Below are positions 12,246 to 24,104 of a DNA stretch of 64,000 bases, piece by piece. The stretch spans positions 1 through 64,000 of the forward strand of contig JADNRX010000018.1 in NCBI GenBank assembly GCA_015501595.1, given 5' to 3'. Made by a program: the position numbers and the translations under genes. This DNA is from Hymenopellis radicata (taxonomy: Eukaryota; Basidiomycota; Agaricomycetes; Agaricales; Physalacriaceae). The notes beneath the pieces were generated by a model. It was given only the letters and a program-made list of their open reading frames with translations, did not search any database and was not told the origin of the DNA. How positions within the stretch are numbered: the first letter of the stretch is position 1; every line of letters begins with the position of its first letter.

Positions 12246-12721
12246 CTGGTGAACGTTTGTGAGATGGGGGAAGACGGAAAGACTTGAAGGTCAACAGGAG
12301 GTAGACACCGGATGACAGGGAGCCGGAGTGGTGGCGGCGACGGAAGAGATGGCCGTTCATACGGGAACCATGGTCAGAATTGAGGGTGCCATGAAGGAAT
12401 TGGCAGGCGCGATCCTAGGTTCCATATGAGAACCGCGAACAAGGGTATCCAGATCAACGAACAAGGCTGAACAGTCATCGGCAGCAATCGATGGTCCATC
12501 GGGGCATCGTTCGTGGGTTTGAGCTGCACTCAAATCAGCAATCGCGAAAAGAAAATGTGCAGGTATTCGCACCAACGACCTGCAGCTACTCCACATATTC
12601 AAAATTCAGGATATCCAGTCCAGGATGGCCGTTGATGCTTCTTATCGCGTTCAGAGATTGGTGCGCCGCCGCGAGTACCGCCAAGAGCGCGAGCGGGCGC
12701 TCCGCTACCCGTGATTGCTGG
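12246..12721. other. Upstream region of the seven-exon gene, no gene seen
   Basis: This 476-nt stretch lies upstream of the minus-strand start at 12245. It holds overlapping chance frames on both strands and no recognisable motif. It ends at the left TIR of the next MITE. Confidence 0.4.
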
Positions 12722-12979
12722 TACTGTAGCGTTTCAACCATAACTTCGCAGCCTGTGACCCGATATGGTGTGAACTTACAGCGAACAGCTTCGCGATCAG
12801 GCACAGAGGCGGGAATTACCCAATCGGGACATGCCCGCCGCTAGGCGGGCCCGAAAATTTCCTTTTTGAGTGAGGTGACCCTGAAAATGTTGGCCGTGAT
12901 GCAATATCTAGTATGTATAGCTTCGCTTCATGAGGCCCCGTGATCCAATATGTGAATTAACGGTCGAAACGCTACAGTA
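12722..12979. mobile_element. CTGTA-type MITE, copy 2
   Basis: Left end 12722-12739 reads TACTGTAGCGTTTCAACC, and right end 12962-12979 is its reverse complement with one mismatch (GGTCGAAACGCTACAGTA). TA flanks both CTGTA ends. At 258 bp it is the same size class as copies 1 and 3. The interior is non-coding, with CCCGCCGCTAGGCGGGC forming a GC-rich palindrome. Confidence 0.8.
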
Positions 12980-15900
12980 TTCCGACTGTTGAGGGTGCTG
13001 AACCGGTTGTCACGCTCGAGAGAGCCGCGTTGTTCACGTTCGGGGGCGCCAAACCATCGATCAAGGGCGGAGAGGAGCAGCAAAAGGCGCATTCATTGGA
13101 AAGGGGCTCGGGAATACATCAAGTATAGTCGTGGTCTAACCGTGAGCGTGATGTGATGGTGGCGATGCACCCGATTTGGCGGGTAACCGCAATGAGTGTG
13201 ATGCTAACCGTCACACCCGTGGTCATTAACCGGGTTGTGATACATCAAGTCACACGTCGCGCTCTACAAGCCGGGAATACGGTCTATTGCTACTCTACTG
13301 CGGAGCACCTCCATGATTCGAGTTTGGACTGAAATCCCGGCGTTGAAAATGTTCGTCGCGTTCCTTCGGAGAGTCGAGGAGCCCCGACCATTGGAATTCC
13401 AACGAGGCAAAGCTATACTAGGACAACACTGTAAGAATCAATCATCAGATTGAACCCGGAGACCTCACCTCAGTGCGGGAGGCGAACACCGGCATAGCGA
13501 AACTAGCAGATACTGTAGGCACGTTCAACATAGACCTCCGTTCCCCTGTTCCGTGTGTGTATGGTGATGAAAGCTGTACTACCCAACGATACGTGATATT
13601 GATTAACGATGTCAGATGCAGTCCACGTCATCGTGGTCCGAGGCGAGTGTTTCCAAATGTGCATGGATAATCGAAGGAAGCGAGATCTGAAAGCGAAGTT
13701 AGGTCTTCCGTCGGATATTCGAACCTTCGACACCTACTCGATTCAACCAACGATGAACACCCCCCTAGAATAATCTGGCGGCAATCCCAAGGTGGCCAGA
13801 GCGGGTGTCGCAAACATGGCGGGGTCGTTACCGCCGCTGTCGGTACAAGAGACGAATACAGGATATATCACTGCACTTCCAGGTGAAATTCGGTTACATC
13901 TTGCATTGAATGAGTTCCTTAGTTTCCTGGATAACAGCTGTAACGTACCTATGGCTAGTCGTGGCCGCCGTTAAATTTCCCGACAATTATTCGCAACCCA
14001 TCAACGCGTCCGCCGGAATGAATGAAGGCGAAAATGCAGTTCCAGTGGTGGACGTGCTCTGGTCTTGTCGCGGTGAGAGGATAACCATGGCCTACACAGC
14101 CACACGCTCACCTTACTTTACTCCTCCCACGACGTTTCCCCCGATGAAACCAAACCGGTCACTACCCACACACAGACACACAAGGAAACCGCCCAGACGG
14201 CGCGTAAAGGAGGCGTTGCTTTTCGTCGTTAGAAGAAATCCAGTTGCCATTGGACAACCAGATTGAAGACACCGCTTGGGCCGCGTCTCCGAGGGTCCCG
14301 CATCGATGAGGAGCAACCGGGTCGAATACGAGGTCAAGCACGAGCACCAGATATACAATCCAGATCTCTTACCTGCGCTTCACCGTCTTTCAAGTTCCTC
14401 CATGGGAGCCGTCCGACATCTAATCCTGGTTTCCCGTTAGAAATCCACGACAAGGCTGCGACTCATCTTCACGTCGCCCGTCCAATAGTACGCCCTACGC
14501 CATCAAATGCCCATTCCCCATGTTTACAATCCGCATTCGCCTTCACCTACTGAACGCTGATGAGACCGATCTCACCACTACCGAGGCAAGTAGGTTACAG
14601 CGCTGGACGCGTCCATCTCGCTCTATATCCCAAGACGGCAGAAGACAACCGCTCCGACGACCGAGTCGAGACGCGGCTAAGGAGCAACGTTGTCACGCCG
14701 GAGGGAAGCCGCCGCCCACTCTCATGGCCAGGAGCATGTATCAGGCGCCTCCGAAAGGACCTCTACAACTATTGGTGCTCGTCACTGAATCCGCATTCTC
14801 GCGACTTCGTCTTCACCTAGTGAAGGCTGTTGAGACCTTGATCTCGCCATTTACCGACATTTGAACGCAGCACTCGAAGGATTAGCTCCTCACAATGAAT
14901 GGTGAGTTCGGCCAGCCGCTATAACTTGTATACGCTGACCGTCTACAAAGGAATGATGTTACCCTCGGACGACTCTCGGACGTTCGCGATTCTGTTGTCG
15001 TACCTTGTATCCTTCCGTTACAGAAACATTTTCCGATGAGTATGAGACTTTTAAGTACAAATTTTATTACACTAGCTGCTTCTAGCTACAACAATCGAAC
15101 ATTCCATCTCGTCGAACCAAAGAGAGTAACCTCGCAGGAAAAAACAGACAAGTGCTCGCCCAACAACGGTCAGCTTTGTAAAAAAAGAGGACACTTGAGT
15201 ACTAGTCTCATAAAAAACCATCCCTTCTCACAACGATGAATACAGATACTAAGTGATAAGATACGAAGAAACGGAGAGATCAATAATCTGCCCAAGACGA
15301 AAACAGTTCCACCATGTGACGGATTCAAGTCGGAATCAGAGTGTACGTTCATCGCGAACAAGATACGATGTTGTGAGCTACACGGCTGTGTGCTAATCAG
15401 ATGTGAAGTGCGGTGCAAGGAGAAAACCTACGCGTTTCGACAAACACAGCCAACGCGATGATATGTCCAACAAGTGAACTCGATGATCTATCCAACACGA
15501 AAGCAGTTCCGCAAGTCGATAAATCAGAAGTGTGATACGACATCCTCGGACGGCTTCAACTCCGTCTGGAAACGTAGAGCGCGGCATTCCCGAACTCCGC
15601 GAAACAAATACAAGGGTGATTCTAGGGAGATGGAGAAGCAGCAGACATCACGTATCGACTCAAGGTTATATATTGAATCGGCGAGATCTAAAATCACGAC
15701 TATTAGTATTGGAATAAGAATAGACGGTGGAAACGCACCCCCGTCAAAGAGAACAACAAGGAGGGTTCGAGTTTCTCTCGACACAAGCGGGGATGAAGAG
15801 TGTGCAGGCACGAATCGAAAGACGCTTCGACTCAGAAGTCGTAGGCATCGTTGTTCGTCACCCGGAGACCCCGGTGCAAACTCGAATGAGAGTCAGCGGG

Positions 15901-16355
15901 ACGGCGCGTCGCCCGTTCTGCGCCGGAGTCCGCAGAGAATCATCCACGATTTTAAGCCGACAGGCTCCTACATTAACGTTGAACATAAGTAACGAGAATC
16001 TGGACGCAGTTGTAGATACCTACTGTGTCATAGCCCGAATACTTGCAGCTTCGCCTACTACCGTCGTAGTCTAATCAATGACCTGCCTCAGGTCGAGATC
16101 TGGATGTCCCGAAAAGCATCCTGTCGCAGTCGCATTGATGGTGATGGACCGGGAGCATATTTGGTTGGCGAGCGTGGGTGGATCCTCTATGCGAGTCGCA
16201 TACGAAGGGTATAAGTTTACAGTACAACGCGATGACAACCTGGGGTAGGGAAAGGATAGGGCAGGAGGAATCTTGCTCCTTCGGTGGGCCTGGACGTTCC
16301 AGATCGTAATGTACAGCCGCTATCATCCACTGTGTTTCCCACCAAGCAAGACGTC
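12980..16355. other. Decayed sequence without a supported gene
   Basis: Long frames exist (for example plus strand 15474-15992, very Arg/Ser-rich, and minus strand 14113-14358), but they show no domain and no coherent splicing. The stretch contains the dispersed repeat at 14088-14232. The segment near 13690-13830 resembles the one near 17940-18170 (both contain AGTTAGGTCTT, TATTCGA and ATCCCAAGGT in order), suggesting an old duplicated gene family now unreadable. Confidence 0.4.
14088..14232. repeat. Dispersed repeat, copy shared with 61499-61640
   Basis: The two copies share GGCCTACACAGCCAC at one end and CAAGGAAACCGCCCAGACGG followed by CGCGTAAAGGAGG at the other, both on the plus strand. 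On the minus strand the shared core reads LLYAPSGRFPC. This could be an exon-derived repeat or the tip of a longer element; no termini were found. Confidence 0.6.
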
Positions 16356-17555
16356 CTAGGAGAAGGCGCGCATCAGGACTGTCGGGAAGCCGTACAAAGA
16401 GGCTGCCTTCTTCCCCATGGGGTAGACACTCTGCGCGGACACCAGCAGACGGTGTCTGAATTGCCAGGACTCGCTTGCAAGGATGGGCAGGGCGGTGGGG
16501 CGTTTGTACTGGTACGAGGCGCCAAAGCCGTTCACGTCGTCGTTGTCTCTGTACCCAGGGAGAGCGGCATTCGCAGCAGTCATCCCCTTATATCTACCAT
16601 TATATGTATAAGCTCCAAAAGAACTTTGAAAAAGGCTGCAATAACGTACCCCTTGCAAGAAAATCCTGGGCCATATTAGAGCCCGCCATATACGCTCCAG
16701 TTTTCCCCAAGTCTATTCGGAAGGCGTCGATGCGGTCGTGTTGACGATAGTGGTAGTAGTGAGTGCGAAATTTGTTGGATAAGAGGTGGACGGTTCCCGT
16801 CAACAAAGCAACTTTCGCGACAAGAGGCGTGCTCCGGCGCGTCGGAGAGGACATGAGATCGCTACCGCCGTTCTGTCCGTGATAGAGCGCATGGAGGACG
16901 TCCATAAAATTCGGCAGTTACTTCCGCGTCAATCAGGCTTAAATGAACGTTAAATTCCACACGAACCACCAAAACGAGCAGATTAACACACCTTTTACCC
17001 CAAGTCGAAAGGCTTTGTAGACGTCCTTGTCTGGGCCGAAGACGTTGACGCGCCGTTCTGGAAATTCGCGACGAAGAGGGTATTCCTGGAGGAGGTGGAG
17101 AAGTCGTCGGTATCGTTTCTCGCTGTCCATGTCTCCGTGGTGGAAAAGCGTCCGCGTAGATCTGAAAGCATTATGTTGGAATGAACTCTGAGAATGGCCG
17201 CAATAACGCACCCTTTGCGCAAGTCGAAACCCTGGGCAACACTATAGCCCATCATCTACGCTCCAACTTTCCCAAAGCCTATTCAAAAGGCGTCGATGCG
17301 GTCGTTTTGACGTTGGCGAAGGTGATAGTGGTAGTAGTGAGTGCGAAATTTGTTGGATTGTGCCGAGTCCTCCTCAATAAAGCAGCTTTCGCGACAAGAG
17401 GTGTGCACCGGCGCATGGGATCGTCCGTGATAGCGAGCATAAAGGACGTCCACGAAGATTACTTCCACGTCAATCTGGCGTAAATGAACGTCATGAACTA
17501 TGAAAACGAGCAGATTAACACACCTTTTGCTTTATCGGACTCCAGCAACCCGTCC
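16356..17555 (-). repeat. Diverged tandem duplication of an unidentified spliced gene
   Basis: A block from about 16635 to 17004 is repeated at about 17198 to 17534 (period about 530-560 bp). Shared phrases include GGTAGTAGTGAGTGCGAAATT, TCGCGACAAGAGG and GAGCAGATTAACACACCTTT. The minus strand looks coding in both, with NKFRTHYYHY followed by DRIDAF, and other likely exons read FPERRVNVFGPDKDVYKAF and GYRDNDDVNGFGASYQY. Donor-like GTACGTTATTGC and GTGCGTTATTGC sites follow corresponding exons. The frames do not join into one intact protein. I do not recognise the family. Confidence 0.45.
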
Positions 17556-18558
17556 CAATGGCATTGACGCGCCGTTTTGACAGGAATATATCTTCATATT
17601 CGACGAAAGCGTATTTCTGGCCAGTTCAGTTTACATCAGTCGGTGAAGAGGCGACGGGTGTGGGAGGTCGTTGGTATATGATGCGGCGACTCGACTGCAT
17701 CGTGAGCCGTACTCGCCACCGTCTGTGCAGTTGTTTCCTCCGCCGTCCGCTCGTGCGGCCAGGCTAGCGGTGGGTCACAATTTCCTAACGAAGGGTCAAT
17801 AATGAAAACGACATGGTGAGAATAAGATGAACCTACATCGCTGGCTATCGAGCGAGCCTTGAGAGAGATTGACGGGTTGCTTCAAACATACAAGGAGATT
17901 TCCGCAATGCATTATAGACAGGGAGAGCTGACAGCAAAGTTAGGTCTTATATGGGGTATTCGAGCTCGACATGCTTCCTCGACGCTGACCAACTAGACGG
18001 GAACCTCAGAGGCTCATCTGACGACAGAAGCAAGTAATCCTTGGTTGCCGTGGCTCGCCTGTCTTGACGGGAGTGTATCTTGTGAGATCGATGTAATGGG
18101 TGATCCCAAGGTCGGCAGAACCGCCGACGTGGTCGTTGCCGCTGCTGATAGAGAATACCCCAGCTGTTCGGTGTAATAGGAATATACTCTGCAGAAGATG
18201 AGCGAAAATCAAGGCCCTATATGACTGCAGCAACGCACCTTTCCCGCGAGTCATTGAAAGCTTGTTCACAGACGCCGTCCTTGGCCCAAATTGTTCGTCG
18301 GCGTGTCCCTCGCATGCAATAAGGTCAAATTTCCGGTCACAAAGGCGAAATGTTGATGTTGCGGCGGCAGTGTAGATACGCGGTCGTCGTGCTGATGGTG
18401 AGTGGAGGAAAGTTATACACAGCCACTTCACCAACCTTGCTACCACCATGCCGAAATTCGAAGTACACGCATGCAAGGACGATACTCGCCGCATACGCCA
18501 TTCGTGCACGTCTCCTTCAACGGCGACGTTCTGAGAGCAAGCCAGCCGCCATTAACCA
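17556..18558. other. No intact gene; gene-like fragment on minus strand
   Basis: A minus-strand frame at 18006-18509 contains SISSGNDHVGGSADLGITHY, which reads like a folded-protein segment. It is preceded by sequence resembling the tandem family to its left. No full model could be built. Confidence 0.3.
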
Positions 18559-18568
18559 CCCATTTCCA

Positions 18569-19177
18569 TTATGGGCAATCGCACCCTCCCGTTTGGCGGA
18601 TTCGTAAGCGGTTCCCACGTTTGCCGTAGGCAAACACTTGGCGGATTTCAATCGAAGTCGGTCGTCGCCCAAGCGCGAGGGACACGTAGAGTCTGTAGAC
18701 ATTAAAATATGAGACTTATTACTAGGAATGCCATATACACCTATTTTCTTCATATTGCTAATGCTCTGACACGGCATACCATGATGACTATAATGCACTT
18801 AGCTGTCAATGGCAAATGCGGGCCATTTGGGATCTAAAAGCATAAATAATCATACAAGACCTTGCCCTCATGCTGAACTCTCATATAGCAGTGTGTTTAT
18901 CATGCCAAAAGCATGTGTGGCACTGGAATCATTGGGATGTGGCCGGGTTCAGAGTCTAACATGGCAAGCAAGAGGTTCAGTGCCGGGAGGCTTGTCAAAT
19001 GCTACTGATATATTATTTCTCAACCGAAAACAGAAAGTTTTGACCCAGGAATGTCGTCAAAGAGCCCACCTGGCTTGGGCGACGACCGACTTCGTTGAAA
19101 TCCGCCAAGTGTTTGCCTACGGCAAACGTGGGAACTGCTTACGAATCCGCCAAACGGGAGGGTGCGATTGCCCATAT
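18569..19177. mobile_element. Mutator-like non-autonomous element with about 105-bp TIRs
   Basis: The left end beginning TTATGGGCAATCGCACCC and the right end (reverse complement ATATGGGCAATCGCACCC) remain nearly identical for about 105 bp, through TTTGCCGTAGGCAAACACTT to GGTCGTCGCCCAAG. The 609-bp element is flanked by the 10-bp direct repeat CCCATTTCCA at 18559-18568 and 19178-19187. Long TIRs plus a 9-11 bp duplication fit the Mutator (MULE) superfamily. The interior of about 400 bp has no open frame with a domain, so it needs a transposase supplied elsewhere. Confidence 0.8.
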
Positions 19178-19584
19178 CCCATTTCCAAGTCACCGCTTGG
19201 GTCGCGTCTAATCTATGTCCCCTATTTCGCGACCCGCCATTGTTCGACCCCGTCCAAGGCGCGCTAGCTGGTCAAATGTCTATATCCCATCTCCATCCGA
19301 ACCCGCGTCCTCAAGACTTTGCCTGGTGAGACCTCATTAATTCCTTGCTTGGCATTCCGGACATGAAGACACGTCAAACAGTGCATTTGCTGGTGAGCGC
19401 TGAGCGCTGAGCTCATACACGCGTTGTAGTTTGTCTCCGTTGATGATCTGTTGCAGTCGCGCTCTTGACCAGGAGACGCGTCTCGTCCTGAACGAGAAAG
19501 GTGGCGATGCCATGGTTGTATGTTGTATTCCCGCAGATTCCCGCGATCACATCTTCTCCTTATACTCGGACATCTTCGCTTGTC

Positions 19585-20870
19585 ATGTCTGCAGACGAAA
19601 ACTTTGGTATCCGTGTCTCAGAGGCACTCACCGCACATCTCAGTAACATCTTCCGCTGTCAATATGTCGACCTCGCAAGAAACGGTTGTCCACCAGCATA
19701 CCCTCTCGACCGCGATAATCTTCCTGAACAGGTGCAATATCTGAACAGGCCCAGAATACCCCACGAGAGCATCCCACCCGATATTTACGAGTCCGGCATT
19801 GGACGAAACCTCCTCACGCGAGATCCGCCAGCATATGCAATGGGCAGAAAAGAGACGAAGCAGTTCGCGGAGGCCGAAGAGACAGCTGCAGAATTCTGCC
19901 TCATCACGCCTTTTCAAGGCTTTGAATTAGCCTGGGGGAAGGTTTTCCTCGCCTTGATTTTTGACCGAGCCGCGAAAGGCTTCATGCCGAACGGTAGACC
20001 GACCGGTGGTGCGCGCATCTTTCTGGCCAGCGGCGACCAGCGCGCGACTTACACGCCAAAATGCGATTTCGGAGCTCAGCATGGTATCTTGGCGCTTTCC
20101 GGGGAACTTGAATCGGACATTTGCCTGGAGGACAACCATTCGCTCTTAGTGAGCAACTGCGTTATGAAGCTCGCTCGCGTACTGGATGGTGCCAAGGGCG
20201 GGAGTTTGCAGCTCATGAATGCCTTCATCTACAGCGACAAACACATGGAGGTTTGCATCTTTTATTTCTCGGGAGAACCACAGAATCTGGAGGTATGTGG
20301 GGTCTCTCTCTTTGTCTCGTTAATTCATCCAACTGAACCGTTACTTACTAGATCAAGGCCATCAAAGTCTTCTTCGACCTTCAAGTGGACAACGAGTTAC
20401 AGCATGCCATGATCTTTATGGCTAACTTCCTTGATCACCACACCGCCGAATGCAAGTTCAATTTCTTGGGCGCCCTGCACGACGCCATCCTGAACTGCCC
20501 GGAGACAGGGATACCGTCAAGGACCGTGAGGGCGGCGGAGGTGGAGCCGACAGGAGTGCTCCCGGAGGTACACCAGGTGGTGGGACCCACAGCGGTGCGC
20601 TAGGCGGTGTATCAGGCGGTGTTGGACGCGGTCGTGGCGTACCAGAAGACCAACAAGTTGAAATTGATTGGCCTTCTGCCGAACATTAGCCCTACTTTCT
20701 CGATCTTGCAGTTTCACTCATTCCGCGGTAGAACACCTCTCGAGGTGTTATATACCTCACAAAATGGCTGTCCAAGTTGGTGTACTATGATGCTGGTCAG
20801 AAAAGAAAGGATTAACCCTAACCTTAGTAGAACTCCATTCAACTTGCTGACGGCGGGACAGTCAACTTAG
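19585..20870 (+). pseudogene. Two-exon hypothetical gene interrupted by one in-frame TAG
   Basis: Exon 1 runs 19585-20292 (start MSADENFGIRVSEAL), intron 20293-20351 (GTATGT..TACTAG), and exon 2 opens at 20352 with IKAIKVFFDLQVDNELQHAM in phase. TAG at 20601-20603 would end a 319-residue protein. The same frame then continues without interruption for 88 codons to 20870, starting AVYQAVLDAVVAYQKTNK, a plausible continuation of an amphipathic helix. This suggests a nonsense mutation, or less likely readthrough. An upstream GTG/ATG region (19501-19507) is also open. The protein lacks a signal peptide and I do not recognise its family. Confidence 0.5.
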
Positions 20871-20931
20871 CGACAAAACGAAGGTAGATCAATTGATACT
20901 GCAGTACAAGATATGGATGTGAAGGAAACAT

Positions 20932-21520
20932 TCATCGAGCCGCCGCCGCTCCACCTCGCTGCCCAACACCAATGTCAGCTACTGAACGACCCACACATCC
21001 TCTGATGCCTTTGTCGGAGTTCCATTCTCCTTCTTCGACTTGACCAACAGAACTAGCAGCATCTAGCGTTGTCACACTACGCGCGGGACAAAAACTGCTA
21101 CACCGTATGCTCTCCGTCATATCCCGCATGGTGGAGCACATATGCGGAAGCGAGGGACGCGTCCACGAGTCATTCGGACGCGCTTCACCCGACATAACAC
21201 GGCTAATGATCATCGTAGGCGCAAGAGCCTGCATAGCCCTGATTTCAGTCGTGTTCATATGTTGGAAGAGACACTAGGCTCACCGTAACAGCATTGAGGA
21301 GTGCTTGGACATACCAGTTCGTGTAGCTCCAGTGCAATCCATAGCAATTCACGACAAATAGAACGAGGTAGATGATGTACGTGTAACGTCGTAGAATAGA
21401 GAAAAGCAGATTCAACAAGGATGGCCAGCAGGCAAAGAGAGAGCGAGTAAATACGCACCTTGGGGCTACGATGCGTCCACGATGCCATCGTGCCAACAGA
21501 TCAAGTTGTAGAACCATCCA
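20932..21520 (-). pseudogene. C-terminal remnant of a multi-pass membrane protein
   Basis: On the minus strand a hydrophobic exon (YTYIIYLVLFVVNCYGLHW then LLNAVT) ends at a GTGAGC donor near 21285. After a short gap the frame ALAPTMIISRVMSGEAR leads to a hydrophilic tail ending at 20932. The pattern of a last transmembrane helix followed by MIISR and a soluble tail recalls basidiomycete DUF6533-type membrane proteins. Only the C-terminal part is readable. Confidence 0.35.
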
Positions 21521-21529
21521 GTATTGTGC

Positions 21530-21845
21530 TGCCTCACTTCTGAGGGCTTACGCGGTGTAAGTCGTCGTCCTCGTAACAACGGCGTCGTGAAGGCAGGCGC
21601 AGCACGTCCATGAGCGGTGAGGCGGGTGGTCCAAGCCCGCCCAGACCCTCCAGTCGTCATGCCACCTCGTCCAGAGGGCTTACACGTCCCGGATCCGCGT
21701 CGAATTGCTGTCGTCGGAAAGATGATCACTAGAATGTGCCGCGGAATGTATCCTAGGGCGCAGCGGTCGGCTTGAAGCCAAACCCCAGAAGAAGTTCTGG
21801 GGCCGACAAGTACAACAGTAAAGTCATGCTGTGGTGGTAAGAGCG
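21530..21845 (-). repeat. Mobile module copy outside the hAT elements
   Basis: Read on the minus strand it carries, in order, TTACCACCACAGCA, a TTGTCGGCCCCAGAACTTCT segment, ATACATTCCGCGGC and GTAAGCCCTCTGGACGAGG, with a second GCGTAAGCCCTCAG nearby. The same order occurs in both 1-kb hAT-like elements (36415-36640 and 38500-38710) and, more diverged, within the 6.5-kb element. Confidence 0.55.
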
Positions 21846-22268
21846 AGAGAGATATGATCGCAGCCAGCCAATCGTTATCCAGCAACTGCCGGGGCGATCG
21901 GCCAACTCGGCAATTGCGAAAATTCATCCTCAACGTTGTTTTTCAACGATGTTGGCCTCAAATGAGGCCAAATAAATTACCAAAAATCTGAAAAATATGA
22001 ATGGTAATTGAGGCAAGTAATTGAGCTAAGGACTTGCCTCAAGAAACCTGTAGCAATATTAGAGGACCCGTATTTATGGTGCGAAGAGGTGGTTACAAAA
22101 AATGCGGACAAATTTGACCAAAAGTTTGAAATTTTTTTGACCTTTTCGATGCAGAATGACCCGAAACGTCGAAATCTAAGGTCAGAACTTGTGAGAATTT
22201 TATTTTTACCTGGGCCCATGTCCGCATTTTCTGTAACGACCTCTTTGTAGCATAAACACGCATCCTAA

Positions 22269-22516
22269 TACTGTACCGTTTCGACCCCATATTCACATAA
22301 TGTGTAATGCGGGGTTGAGAACCTAACTTACGGTAAAGCATAATACATCACGGACCTTATTTTCAGGGTCCGTAAGGCCTAAAAAGGAAATTTTCACTCC
22401 CACCTATGGCGGGAGCATCTAAATATGGTAATTCCAGGTGGTGTGCCTGGTTACGAACTTGTTTCCTATAAGTTCGCGGCATAACGTGTAACACCTCGAG
22501 AACCTACGGTACAGTA
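22269..22516. mobile_element. CTGTA-type MITE, copy 3
   Basis: TACTGTACCGT at 22269 and ACGGTACAGTA ending at 22516 are perfect inverted ends flanked by TA. Length 248 bp. Like copy 1 it contains a TAATGTGTAATG-type motif near one end and a CATAACGTGTAACAC motif near the other, so copies 1 and 3 share internal architecture as well as ends. Confidence 0.8.
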
Positions 22517-22685
22517 TCAGACTTAGGACTATGGGTGACTGCAGATCACGTGGGTCACACTAGGTTCTCAGATCGGCACCCCGACCCGTACCGGTAGGCA
22601 CCCTCATCTGCTACTTGGTCCGAGTGACCGGACCTTGGCTGTTCACTATATATAAATATTTGATCTGTTAACAGGATACATAAAT

Positions 22686-22955
22686 TGTCACGAATCGCCT
22701 TCCTCGTGACCTAGCGCCCCTTCCTTTTTCACTAATAAGGGCGCGCTAGAGTCTCCGGGCCACTCCATTATCACACTCCAGTGTTATCATGCTCTAACAT
22801 CGTCATGTGTCAAGCGGTCCGGGTCCCGGTCCGGAAGTGCCGAGATGCCGGTTAGTGAGTCGTCTGGATTTTGGCCCATGGGCCAAAATCTATCCACTGC
22901 TAAGTCATGTGACCACCTCATGACTCCAGATGATCTGATTGGTATTCCCACTGTC
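22686..22955 (+). repeat. 5' LTR, first part
   Basis: Starts TGTCACGAATCGCC, matching 37407 onward. It is cut after CCACTGTC (22948-22955), which is duplicated at 29482-29489 by the hAT-like insertion. The remainder of this LTR resumes at 29490. Confidence 0.92.
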
Positions 22956-23533
22956 TAGAGACTGCCACGAATCGCGAACCGGATCGATCCGCGATCCGTT
23001 GCACGGATATCCGTGGTCTCAAGGTCGAGACCGTGATCCGTCCTACGATCCGGATCGCCTACAGATCCGATCCGTTAGATGATCCGATCCGCGGATCGAG
23101 TCATGGTTCAGACCCGCGGATGACTCGCGGATACTCGTAGGTGGAGATGGTTTTTTTTCGGCGCGGCGTGGTTCACTCAAAGGAGCGAACCACATACCAA
23201 CGACGAAAAAATTGTAGAGGGGGAGTGGGGAAGGTTGGGATAGATGACATGGTACTCGTACTGTAAGACATATATCAGCAATACAAGCAATACGAGGCGC
23301 CTCTTCCAGCCCCGATCCAGATCTTCCTGCAAATGAATGCCTGACTCTCAAAGAATTCGCACCTGTTTGCGCGGCGTCGTCTGCAGACGCGCCACGCCCG
23401 TACTTTCACTGCCTCTGCTCAACTGCCGTTGCATCATGGTCATTCTAGTGTCGTGAGACCTGGAAGACCATCACATCAGGAAAATCACTTTGGCCTCTGG
23501 GTGACTTAGGTAAATAGCTGTACATAGAGTTAA

Positions 23534-23557
23534 CCAGAGTGCATTAATGCACTCTGG
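23534..23557. repeat. 24-bp perfect palindrome
   Basis: CCAGAGTGCATT is followed directly by its own reverse complement with no loop. The flanks extend the symmetry imperfectly (GTTAA..CTAAC). A similar GTTAACCAGA..TCTGGTTGACC arrangement occurs near 28565-28600 inside the same hAT-like element. Confidence 0.8.
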
Positions 23558-23674
23558 CTAACCTCAGTTCTCCCAAGTTGACTCCTGCATGTCTCATCTG
23601 CCAAAGTTAGCTATTGACAACCTGAGTTAGCTTCAGTCTACTGACCATTTATACCTCACCTTAAGCAGCTTCAG

Positions 23675-23868
23675 ATTGACCTTGAGTGTACCCAGGCAGG
23701 AGCAATCAATAGTTTCAACTTAGCTGTTATTACACTTGCATTACAGTAGACAAACCAGATACCTCGGCCACCATCCGTACCAATAATCATGTCGCATTCC
23801 TTGATCTGGCCATCTTCCAAGACGACGCGCACACCGCCAGAGGTCTCTTCTGCCTCCTTAACCTCCAC
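23675..23868 (-). pseudogene. FAD-dependent monooxygenase fragment
   Basis: The minus strand reads SGGVRVVLEDGQIKECDMII followed by GTDGGR. This matches the strand-turn-strand and G(A/T)DG motif that precedes the ribityl-binding region in salicylate-hydroxylase-type FAD monooxygenases. Only about 40 residues look real; the frame then becomes unrelated. It sits inside the 6.5-kb hAT-like element, so it may be captured host sequence. Confidence 0.5.
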
Positions 23869-24104
23869 TCCACGACACCGTCTGGCAGACGCTCGTGTAT
23901 ACTAGCCCGAGACATCATAATACTGGGTACAACAAAGATAACAACGACATGCAGAGAGCACTGTAAGATATACTAAGGTAGCGACCGTTTGGGCGGGACG
24001 TGTCCGTGATGCCACACCTAACCGTGTTGTCGGTGCAAGCACGACGGTGCGCGCTGTCGCTTCGAGTTCCAAATCCCGTCCTTGCAGCTATTCGCCCGTC
24101 GTCG

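Noticed and set aside
15474..15992. 172-codon Arg/Ser-rich plus-strand frame
   Set aside because: Composition is extreme, the opposite strand is also open, and no motif or exon chain supports it.
20812..20824. TTAACCCTAACC, telomere-like
   Set aside because: Only two imperfect repeat units in internal sequence; no array and no subtelomeric context.
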